Shown here piece after piece: positions 57,500 through 64,000 of a stretch of 64,000 nucleotides of DNA. Within the stretch, counting starts at the first letter, position 1; each line of letters opens with the position of its first letter. The position numbers and the translations under genes are program-made. The notes beneath the pieces were generated by a model, which worked only from the letters and a program-made list of their open reading frames with translations, searched no databases and was not told where the DNA came from. The stretch spans positions 1,922,001 through 1,986,000 of the forward strand of contig DASYBM010000004.1 of assembly GCA_036500765.1 (NCBI GenBank), written 5' to 3'. Origin of the DNA: Candidatus Sulfotelmatobacter sp. (lineage in GTDB: Bacteria; Acidobacteriota; Terriglobia; Terriglobales; Acidobacteriaceae).

Positions 57500-59005
57500 A
57501 TGGGCATCGCAGTATCCCCCCAGATTCATCCCCAAGTTGCGGAGTTCATCGATAAACCACGAAAAATGTTAATTAACGGCCGGTGGGTGAGCGCCGTCTC
57601 CGGAAAAACCTTTCCCACTTACAATCCCGCTACAGGCGAAGTTCTCGCTCAGGTCGCGGAAGGCGATAGAGAGGACATCAATCAGGCCGTGACGGCCGCT
57701 CGCAATGCCTTTGACAACGGTCCGTGGCGCCGCATGACGGCATCTGAACGCGGCCGCCTTATTTGGAAACTTGCCGATCTGCTCGAGCAGCATACCGAGG
57801 AGTTCGGCTACATCGAGAGTCTCGACAACGGCAAGCCGCTAAATATTGCCAAGGCCGCCGACGTTCCGCTCGCGGTCGATCTATTCCGCTACATGGCAGG
57901 ATGGGCCACCAAGATCGAGGGCAACACGATTCCGCTTTCCGTTCCGTACACGCCGGGCGCAAAGTATCTCGCTTATACGCTGCGCGAGCCGGTCGGAGTT
58001 GTGGGGCAGATCATTCCATGGAATTTCCCGCTGTTGATGGCTGCGTGGAAACTGGGTCCGGCATTGGCCACGGGCTGCACGGTGGTGCTGAAGCCTGCCG
58101 AGCAAACTCCGCTCTCCGCGCTGCGTTTGGGCGAACTGATCATGGAAGCGGGCTTCCCCGAAGGAGTAGTGAATGTTGTTCCCGGCTATGGCGAGACAGC
58201 AGGTGCAGCCCTGGCGGCGCATCCCGACGTGGACAAAGTCGCGTTCACGGGATCGACCGAAGTCGGCAAGCTGATCGTGCACGCCGCCACGGGGAACCTC
58301 AAAAAAGTTTCGCTGGAGCTGGGCGGAAAGTCTCCGAACGTGGTGTTTAAAGACGCCGATCTGGAGACCGCGATTCCGGGCGCGGCCAGCGCCATCTTCT
58401 TCAATCACGGGCAGTGCTGCTGCGCGGGCTCGCGGTTGTACGTCGAGAAATCGATTTACGATCAGGTGGTGGAAGGCGTCGCGGAGCATGCCAGCAAAAT
58501 CAAAGTCGGATCGGGGCTCGATCCGAAAACTGAAATGGGTCCGCTGGTCTCGCAAGAGCAGTTGGACCGGGTTTGCGGATATCTCGAATCAGGAGTAGCG
58601 GAGGGCGCGAAGGCGGCCGCCGGCGGGCACAGAGCCGGCGAACGTGGGTACTTTGTCGAGCCGACCGTTCTGGTGAACACAAAAGAAAACATGAAAGTCG
58701 TGCAGGAAGAAATCTTTGGGCCGGTGGTGACCGCAATGCCGTTCAGCGATCCGGAAGAAATTATTCCGCGGGCGAATAATAGCGACTACGGCCTGGCTGC
58801 GGCGGTTTGGACGCGCGATATCGGCAAGGCGCATCGCATGGCCGAGCAACTTCGCGCCGGCACTGTCTGGATCAACTGCTACAACATCTTCGATGCAGCG
58901 CTGCCCTTCGGAGGTTATAAGCAGTCCGGATGGGGCCGCGAGATGGGGCACGACGCGCTGAATCTTTACACGCAGACCAAGGCGGTTTGTACGCGGATCG
59001 CTTAG
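57500..59005 (+). CDS. NAD-dependent aldehyde dehydrogenase
   Basis: 501 residues, complete single domain close to the ALDH1/2 class. GVVGQIIPWNFPLLMAAWKLGPALATG, FTGSTEVGKLI, general-base Glu in LELGGKSPNVV and nucleophile Cys307 in FNHGQCCCAGSRLY; the C-terminal block PFGGYKQSGWGREMG is also present. It oxidises aldehydes to acids; acetaldehyde from DeoC is a plausible substrate. The start follows AAGGAGG and four GTCTGRC repeats. It is separated from the ALDH16-type gene by 274 bp. Confidence 0.95.
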   Translation: MGIAVSPQIHPQVAEFIDKPRKMLINGRWVSAVSGKTFPTYNPATGEVLAQVAEGDREDINQAVTAARNAFDNGPWRRMTASERGRLIWKLADLLEQHTEEFGYIESLDNGKPLNIAKAADVPLAVDLFRYMAGWATKIEGNTIPLSVPYTPGAKYLAYTLREPVGVVGQIIPWNFPLLMAAWKLGPALATGCTVVLKPAEQTPLSALRLGELIMEAGFPEGVVNVVPGYGETAGAALAAHPDVDKVAFTGSTEVGKLIVHAATGNLKKVSLELGGKSPNVVFKDADLETAIPGAASAIFFNHGQCCCAGSRLYVEKSIYDQVVEGVAEHASKIKVGSGLDPKTEMGPLVSQEQLDRVCGYLESGVAEGAKAAAGGHRAGERGYFVEPTVLVNTKENMKVVQEEIFGPVVTAMPFSDPEEIIPRANNSDYGLAAAVWTRDIGKAHRMAEQLRAGTVWINCYNIFDAALPFGGYKQSGWGREMGHDALNLYTQTKAVCTRIA

Positions 59006-59060
59006 GTGCGGGATTTGCAAGTACCGGTTGACAGTTTTGCTTTCCCGGCGGCGTTTACGC

Positions 59061-59107
59061 GGGAGATCCTTCGCTGCGCCTGAAAAACGGCTACGCTCAG
59101 GATGACA
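59061..59107. repeat. GAGATCCTTCGC...GCTCAGGA element, copy 2
   Basis: GGGAGATCCTTCGCTGCGCC, TGAAAAACGGC, TACGCTCAGGATGACA. It lies 55 bp after the aldehyde dehydrogenase stop, as copy 1 follows the ALDH16-type stop. Confidence 0.7.
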
Positions 59108-59149
59108 TCGCGATTATCAAACTGCATCCTGAGCAGTTTAAAAAATGAC

Positions 59150-59184
59150 AAGGACGGTGGCTCCCGCCGCCGTCCTTTATTTTC
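59150..59184 (+). terminator. Intrinsic terminator after the aldehyde dehydrogenase gene
   Basis: AAGGACGGTGG (59150-59160) pairs with CCGCCGTCCTT (59167-59177), with one G-U pair and a 6-nt loop, followed directly by TATTTTC. It is the best intrinsic terminator in the window. Confidence 0.8.
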
Positions 59185-59262
59185 AGGGGCTAAAGCCCGA
59201 AGATTTGTCGGGACTTCACGCGGCCCCTTCGGCTTCGCTCAGGGCAAGCTCTAAAGGGCCGC
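59183..59262. repeat. Composite repeat: GGGGCTAAAGCCC plus CCTTCGGCTTCGCTCAGGG in a palindrome loop
   Basis: TCAGGGGCTAAAGCCC at 59183-59198 matches the piece inside priA. Next, GCGGCCC (59220-59226) and GGGCCGC (59256-59262) form a stem whose 29-nt loop is CTTCGGCTTCGCTCAGGG followed by CAAGCTCTAAA. It lies just downstream of the pyrR stop. Confidence 0.75.
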
Positions 59263-59273
59263 TCTTCCAGCCG

Positions 59274-59843
59274 TTATTTTTCCATCATCAGAACTTTTTC
59301 CGCATCGTCGATCTCGGTCAACTTGACTTCGATGACTTCGCTGGCAGTAGTCTGAACGTTGCGGCCAACAAACGTTGCTTCGACAGGAATCTCGCGATGT
59401 CCGCGGTCGATCAGCACGCAGAGTTGCACCCGCCGCGGCCGCCCGTGGGAGAAAAGCGCGTCGAGCGCCGCTCGCGTCGTGCGGCCAGTATAGAGAACAT
59501 CATCGACCAGCACAATATTTTTGTCCTCGATCTCGAAGCCAATTTCCTTCTCCTGGACGACCGGCTTCGGTCCCAGCGTCGAGAGATCGTCACGGTAGAA
59601 AGTGATGTCCAAAGTCCCAACCGGAACTTTGGCGTTTTCGATGCGGGTAATGATCTTGCCCAGCCGTTCGGCGATAGGGACTCCGCGGCGGCGAATTCCG
59701 ACCAGTCCCAGGCCATCCACACCACCATTTTTTTCTACGATCTCGTAGGCCAGGCGAACCAGCGTGCGCTCAATTTCCGACGCGGACATAAGTTGCGCCT
59801 TCTGCCGAAGGATTGTGTTGCGTGAAGGAGTCTTTGGATTCAT
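59274..59843 (-). CDS. pyrR: PyrR bifunctional pyrimidine regulator/uracil phosphoribosyltransferase
   Basis: 189 residues. PRPP-binding loop NIVLVDDVLYTGRTTRAALDAL and the N-terminal RTLVRLAYEIVEKNGGVDGLGLVGIRRRGVPIAERL are diagnostic. In Bacillus, PyrR binds pyr mRNA with UMP to cause attenuation and has weak uracil salvage activity. No pyr biosynthesis genes or attenuator are adjacent here. A salvage role next to the nucleoside genes, or regulation of genes elsewhere, is possible. The longer N-terminal 18 residues are not conserved, so a start at the internal Met19 cannot be ruled out. Confidence 0.92.
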   Translation of the reverse strand: MNPKTPSRNTILRQKAQLMSASEIERTLVRLAYEIVEKNGGVDGLGLVGIRRRGVPIAERLGKIITRIENAKVPVGTLDITFYRDDLSTLGPKPVVQEKEIGFEIEDKNIVLVDDVLYTGRTTRAALDALFSHGRPRRVQLCVLIDRGHREIPVEATFVGRNVQTTASEVIEVKLTEIDDAEKVLMMEK

Positions 59844-59960
59844 TCAGGTTCATGCCTCTGCGGGCCGCGAGGCCGGCAACTCAATGTAGTCAACAGGACT
59901 CGCAGAGGTCAAGCGACGGTGGTGGAAATAGTGCACTCCGCGTACGCGCGGGATCGGTTG

Positions 59961-60010
59961 AGCGGGAGATCCCTCTCTTCGCCTGAAATGCGGCTCCGCT
60001 CGGGATGACA
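59961..60010. repeat. GAGATCC...GCTCGGGA element, copy 3
   Basis: AGCGGGAGATCCCTCTCTTC, GCCTGAAATGCGGC, TCCGCTCGGGATGACA, a diverged third copy between the diguanylate cyclase stop and the pyrR start. The rest of this 214-bp spacer shows no feature I can name. Confidence 0.65.
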
Positions 60011-60057
60011 ATCGCGGTTTTTAACACTCAATTCGCGGGAATCTAATCTGAGAGAAA

Positions 60058-61935
60058 TCAAAGCGTGCCTTCGTTCACCGGCTCCGCGACTTCAATCTCC
60101 GCAGTCGCCGCATTCGCAGGTGCTGCCTTCGCGCACGGGCATTCTGTTCGGATAATGCGCGCGAGCGGAGGATCGCCCTTGCAGACTGAGACCAGATCGA
60201 TCTCGTCAGGATTTTGCCCGGCTGCATCGGTCGCCACGATACCAACTCCCTGGTTTCTGCCGAAAGCCTTCGCGCGATACAAGGCCGCATCCGCCAATGC
60301 AATCGACTCCTCCGCGCAAATTGCCTCGAACGCCGCGCGGCTCCAGGGGTAGGCGGACCAACCGACCGAGCAGGTTTTTCTGACTGCGATGCCGTGGCCA
60401 AGCTCGAAGGGCTCCGATGCCATGACTTCGAGAACACGGCTGCAAAATGCGGGGGTCCCGGAGGGATCGGTCGAGCGGCTCATGATGAGAAATTCTTCTC
60501 CGCCCCAGCGCACCAGCACATCGGACTTCCGCACTACGGTGGAAAGCCTGTGCGCCACGAGTTGCAACAAGCGATCTCCCGCTGGATGACCGTGGCGGTC
60601 GTTGACTTCCTTGAAGAAATCGACATCGACCATGATGAATACGAGATCGCGATGATCCATTTTGCGGATGCCGCTGCCGCGCGCGCGCTGATAGTTTCGC
60701 AGCACCTGGCCGGCCTCCGCCGTGAGGATTTCTTCGAGATAACGGCGGTTCCAGACTCCGGTCAGAACATCGGTGAAGGAGATCTCCTGCAATTCAAGAT
60801 TCTTGCGTTGCAGTTCCAGGCTATGCCAGCGCAGCGAATGCTCCTTGTTTTCCAGTTCATCTTTGAGCCGGCACATTTCGTCCAGGTTGTTGCGCGACAA
60901 TTGGAGCAGGGTGAGCAGTTCCCGATCGAGCAGATGCTGCTTGAGAAAAACCAGCGCGCCCATCACGATCATTACAGCTACGGTAAGCAACAAGCGGAAG
61001 GTTCGAACTTTTTGTGGCGCGTCTCCGCCGAACTCAGCCCACGCCACCATAAGGGGGGTGAGGAATACGGCCAGCATGGCGAGACGGGCTTTCCAGATTC
61101 CGTAACTGCGGCTGGGCGGTTCTTCGATGGGATCCTGCGCGGCGGTTTCGCGCGCCAGAAAACCGACCCGGACAAACCATGCCATCCCCGCGACCAGCGG
61201 GACATCGAAGAGGCTGCCGGTGAAGTAGATGTGCAAATCGATCGCTTCGCTGGCCACCAGCGAGGCCACACAATAGAGCAGACTGGCTCCGCAGAGATGG
61301 AAGTAAATGCTTCGCCAGGCACCCCGGCTTTGTCGCCACACGATGACCAGGCCGGCGGTGAGCACGAGTTCTTCGCAGACGTAAAGCAGATCGAAGCTGC
61401 GCCCGTACACGGATTCAACCGGGTGTACGTACTGCCACGGAATCACGATGAATAAATATAAGAACAGCCACCAGGTGAAGAGCAGCGCGAAATCAAGTGT
61501 TCCCACCCGGATGGAGCGGTCGTTCTGTTGCACATGTGGCTGGAGAGCTACCGCGGCCATCATGGGAACGATGTGCAGAAAAAGAATTACGTCGCCGACA
61601 AACGGATTCGGCGCCTCGTGGCGCAGATAGATTTCGACATAAGTCCACAGCACCTGCGAGGCCAGCCACATGGCCAAGCCCAGACCCATCAGCGCCCAAA
61701 ACAGGCGGGCTTTCGGGGCCGCTGTTTTCAGGTTAGGGAGAACCGCAAGGGTGGCGCAGAGCAGCACGACGCTTTGCAGCATGTCGCCGATTGCCGTGAG
61801 AGCAAATCCGCGGGGCACGAATACCGATAACAAAACATGCGCGCACACCACCGCGCACACAATCGCCATCCACCTGCGGGCATGCTGGAGCGGAGAAATT
61901 CCCACGGTTTCGATTGTAGGGTTACGGAAACGCAC
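60058..61935 (-). CDS. Membrane diguanylate cyclase (GGDEF)
   Basis: 625 residues, GTG start. Residues about 20-345 carry nine or ten membrane segments of an unassigned sensor type. A coiled coil follows (about 350-385, LDEMCRLKDELENKEHSLRWHSLELQRKNLELQE), then the GGDEF domain (about 387-560). The active site is RWGGEEF (about 476-482) with DVDFFKEVNDRHGHPAGDRLL. RKSD lies five residues before it, the RxxD inhibitory site. It should make cyclic di-GMP and be feedback-inhibited. The last 60 residues are a variable tail. No EAL domain is present, and the signal sensed is unknown. Confidence 0.92.
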   Translation of the reverse strand: MRFRNPTIETVGISPLQHARRWMAIVCAVVCAHVLLSVFVPRGFALTAIGDMLQSVVLLCATLAVLPNLKTAAPKARLFWALMGLGLAMWLASQVLWTYVEIYLRHEAPNPFVGDVILFLHIVPMMAAVALQPHVQQNDRSIRVGTLDFALLFTWWLFLYLFIVIPWQYVHPVESVYGRSFDLLYVCEELVLTAGLVIVWRQSRGAWRSIYFHLCGASLLYCVASLVASEAIDLHIYFTGSLFDVPLVAGMAWFVRVGFLARETAAQDPIEEPPSRSYGIWKARLAMLAVFLTPLMVAWAEFGGDAPQKVRTFRLLLTVAVMIVMGALVFLKQHLLDRELLTLLQLSRNNLDEMCRLKDELENKEHSLRWHSLELQRKNLELQEISFTDVLTGVWNRRYLEEILTAEAGQVLRNYQRARGSGIRKMDHRDLVFIMVDVDFFKEVNDRHGHPAGDRLLQLVAHRLSTVVRKSDVLVRWGGEEFLIMSRSTDPSGTPAFCSRVLEVMASEPFELGHGIAVRKTCSVGWSAYPWSRAAFEAICAEESIALADAALYRAKAFGRNQGVGIVATDAAGQNPDEIDLVSVCKGDPPLARIIRTECPCAKAAPANAATAEIEVAEPVNEGTL

Positions 61936-61991
61936 AAAAGCATTACTGAGGTAATCAAAAGAACGAGACCGACGTGGGGCGGCTCACTCCC

Positions 61992-63263
61992 CTAAAGTGC
62001 CACGGAGAACTGTTGCACGAAATGGTAAACGTCCTGATACGAGTTATATAAGGGCACGGCAGCTACCCGGAACGTGTCGGGCTCGCGCCAGTCTCCGATG
62101 ACTCCTCCGGCGGTCAATCGGTCGCACAGCTTGCGGCCGTCAGTGGGCATGCGGATGGAGAGTTGGGCACCCCTTCGCTCCTGCTCCGGCGGAGTTATGA
62201 TTGAGAACTTCGGCGAAGCATGTTGGCGGAGCAAAAACTCCATATATGCCGTGAGCGAAATGCTCTTGGCGCGCAAGGCTTCCATGCCGGCCCGAGAAAA
62301 AATCTCCATCGACGCACGCAGAGGAGCCAGAGCAAGAATTGGAGGGTTGCTCAACTGCCAGCCTTCCGCGCCCGGCATGGCATGAAAGTCTGGCCCCATC
62401 TGGAAGCGGACCTTTTCGTCATGTCCCCACCAGCCGGCGAAGCGCGGCAGATGCTGCGCGTGGGCGTGGCGCTCATGGACAAAGCAGCCCGCCACGCATC
62501 CTGGGCCGCCATTCAAATATTTGTAGCTGCACCATACCCCGAAGTCCGGACCCCAGTCGTGGAGGTGGAGCGGAATATTTCCGGAGGCATGCGCCAGGTC
62601 GAATCCGACCACGCATCCCTTGCGATGCCCCGCTTTTGTAACTGCCGCCAAATCGAAGGCCTGTCCGGTCGCGTAGTTCACGCCGCCCAGCAGGATCAGT
62701 GCGATCGAGTCACCCTCGCGTTCGATCAGCGCTTCGATATCTTCGTCGCGCATGCAGGATTCGCCGTCGCGCGGCGTGAGTTCCACCAGCGACGATGCCG
62801 GATCAAATTTATGAAACCGAATCTGAGAAGCCACGGCGTATTGATCCGACGGAAACGCTCCGCGTTCCACCAGAATCTTATGTCTAGCGTTCGTGGGGCG
62901 GTAAAACGACGCCATCATCAGGTGCAGGTTTACGGTGAGCGAATTCATGACCACGACTTCTTCCGGCTGCGCGCCGACCAGAGCCGCGGTCTGCTCGGTC
63001 AGCAGACGGTGGTAGGGCATCCAGGGATTTTTGGCGTGGAAGTGTCCCTCGACGCCGAGATGCGCCCAGTCGCGCAGTTCCTGGTCGAGATAGGCTCGCG
63101 CCGATTTTGGTTGCAGCCCGAGAGAGTGCCCGCACAGGTAGATGCAGTCTTCGCCTGTTTTCGTTTTTGGAATAAAAAAGAGTTCACGAAAATAAGCCAG
63201 GGGATCGCGCTCATCCATGGCAACGGCAAAGTCTCTTCCAATGTGAAACGGTGGAAGGGTCAC
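61992..63263 (-). CDS. kynU: Kynureninase
   Basis: 423 residues, fold type I PLP enzyme. Family blocks: YLCGHSLGLQPKSARAYLDQELRDWAHLGVEGHF, PSDQYAVASQ, Asp222/His225 in GFDLAHASGNIPL, PLP-Lys248 in VWCSYKYLNGGPG, and the late SNPPILALAPLRASMEIFSRAG. It cleaves 3-hydroxykynurenine or kynurenine to (3-hydroxy)anthranilate and alanine. The GTG start overlaps the kmo stop by 4 bases (GTGA), so the two are translationally coupled. Confidence 0.95.
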   Translation of the reverse strand: MTLPPFHIGRDFAVAMDERDPLAYFRELFFIPKTKTGEDCIYLCGHSLGLQPKSARAYLDQELRDWAHLGVEGHFHAKNPWMPYHRLLTEQTAALVGAQPEEVVVMNSLTVNLHLMMASFYRPTNARHKILVERGAFPSDQYAVASQIRFHKFDPASSLVELTPRDGESCMRDEDIEALIEREGDSIALILLGGVNYATGQAFDLAAVTKAGHRKGCVVGFDLAHASGNIPLHLHDWGPDFGVWCSYKYLNGGPGCVAGCFVHERHAHAQHLPRFAGWWGHDEKVRFQMGPDFHAMPGAEGWQLSNPPILALAPLRASMEIFSRAGMEALRAKSISLTAYMEFLLRQHASPKFSIITPPEQERRGAQLSIRMPTDGRKLCDRLTAGGVIGDWREPDTFRVAAVPLYNSYQDVYHFVQQFSVAL

Positions 63264-64000
63264 GCGGCCAGATCCAGAGGCGTGAGTCCGCTGCGAATCA
63301 GCTGGTCAGCCCTTTCCCAATCGAGACCCTCGACCCGATCGATGGACTCGCAGAGCTCGCTGAGGATGCCATCTTGCACTTTTCCGCGCTGCAGTGCGGT
63401 CGCGTAGGGGATGCGATGAAACGTGACCATCGAATACTTGGGCACGAAAAGCCGCGGATATTTCGCTTCGAGCGCCAGCTCAACTTTCTTGCGAAAGAGA
63501 AATCGCGGGTCGGCCACGCGATCTCTCATCTCTACAAAATTTTCCACTGCCAGGTCGGCGATGGCATCGGTATTGATCTTTCGGGCCGACTCAAATTCGC
63601 GGAAGATCCGCGCCCAATCGGTTCCATGGCGATCGAGCAGTTCGAGCAGAACCGAACAATCTTCAAAGCCGCAATTGATTCCTTGCCCAAAAAAGGGAAC
63701 GATCGCATGGGCCGCATCACCGAGCAGAAGAGCGCGGCGATCAATATGCCAGGGAGAACATTTGATCGTAACCATCGCGCCAGTAGGATTGGCAAAGAAA
63801 TTTGCCGCCAGATCCGGCATAAGCGGAATCGCGTCGGGAAAGCGCGCCCGAAAGAATTCCAGCACAAGCTCAGGTGATGTCAGATGGGCAAAGCTGTCGG
63901 GACCTTCAAATGGTAGAAAAAGAATGCAGGCAAATGTGCCGTCGACATTGGGCAAGGCGATGAGCATGTAATTGCCGCGCGGCCAAATGTGAAGCGCATT
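63260..64000 (-). CDS. kmo: Kynurenine 3-monooxygenase, C-terminal part (cut by window edge)
   Basis: The frame is open to base 64000, so the N-terminal FAD-binding part lies outside. Visible: HIWPRGNYMLIALPNVDGTFACILFLPFEG, then the FAD-ribityl motif ALLLGDAAHAIVPFFGQGINCGFEDC, both typical of Kmo. It hydroxylates kynurenine to 3-hydroxykynurenine using NADPH and O2. With kynU it makes 3-hydroxyanthranilate, a precursor for NAD synthesis or further breakdown. The remaining kynurenine-pathway genes may lie to the right. Confidence 0.93.
   Translation of the reverse strand, partial: NALHIWPRGNYMLIALPNVDGTFACILFLPFEGPDSFAHLTSPELVLEFFRARFPDAIPLMPDLAANFFANPTGAMVTIKCSPWHIDRRALLLGDAAHAIVPFFGQGINCGFEDCSVLLELLDRHGTDWARIFREFESARKINTDAIADLAVENFVEMRDRVADPRFLFRKKVELALEAKYPRLFVPKYSMVTFHRIPYATALQRGKVQDGILSELCESIDRVEGLDWERADQLIRSGLTPLDLAA

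Noticed and set aside
60214-61455. 413-residue open frame antisense to the diguanylate cyclase gene
   Set aside because: Shadow frame; the GGEEF protein on the minus strand explains the sequence.
62220-63407. 395-residue open frame antisense to kynU
   Set aside because: Shadow frame without family signatures.

Overview
The window is GC-rich bacterial chromosome, most likely from an Acidobacteriota (Terriglobia/Koribacter-like) genome. This rests on the 1,233-residue Oar/TonB-dependent outer-membrane receptor with an N-terminal carboxypeptidase-regulatory domain, the Tat-exported GH127-type hydrolase, the long-form HPF, the N-terminally extended Hfq-like protein, and the many short palindromic intergenic repeats. 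It encodes an LPS-exporting, two-membrane cell. I see no rRNA, tRNA, CRISPR array, phage or IS transposase. Both ends cut genes: an MFS transporter on the left and a kynurenine 3-monooxygenase on the right.

Layout. 0-10 kb: MFS transporter end, Hfq-like protein, GH127-type hydrolase, two unknown or envelope proteins divergent from a winged-helix/TPR regulator, HU, an M50 protease and a secreted beta-propeller-like protein. 10-20 kb: a minus-strand housekeeping run rapZ, msbA-like, yicC, gmk, rpoZ, coaBC, type-4 udg, priA. 20-30 kb: an MbfA-type ferritin/VIT protein, a porin-like protein, then lptC/A fusion, lptB, rpoN and hpf, the classic lpt-rpoN-hpf order. 30-39 kb: an ABC ATPase, a ParDE module, recJ, a conserved unknown, a nucleoside hydrolase and the TonB receptor.

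34-60 kb holds a loose but coherent set for nucleosides and pyrimidines. It includes two nucleoside hydrolases, ribokinase, a CNT nucleoside transporter, cytidine deaminase, pyrimidine-nucleoside phosphorylase, deoxyribose-phosphate aldolase and two aldehyde dehydrogenases (one a bipartite ALDH16 type). It also includes dihydropyrimidinase, beta-ureidopropionase, an NCS1 permease, a ureide/GRP-type permease, a luciferase-like flavin enzyme and PyrR. Together they could import nucleosides, split them to base and (deoxy)ribose, feed the sugar to central metabolism and degrade reduced pyrimidines to beta-amino acids. The first reductive enzyme, dihydropyrimidine dehydrogenase, is not in the window. 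A membrane-bound diguanylate cyclase and a kmo-kynU pair close the window.

The most unusual feature is the repeat landscape. At least six families of short structured repeats fill the gaps. One small element, CCTTCGACTTCGCTCAGGG-like, sits three times in the loop of a different palindrome. Copies of repeats have also been absorbed in frame into PriA, RecJ and the ALDH16-type protein.
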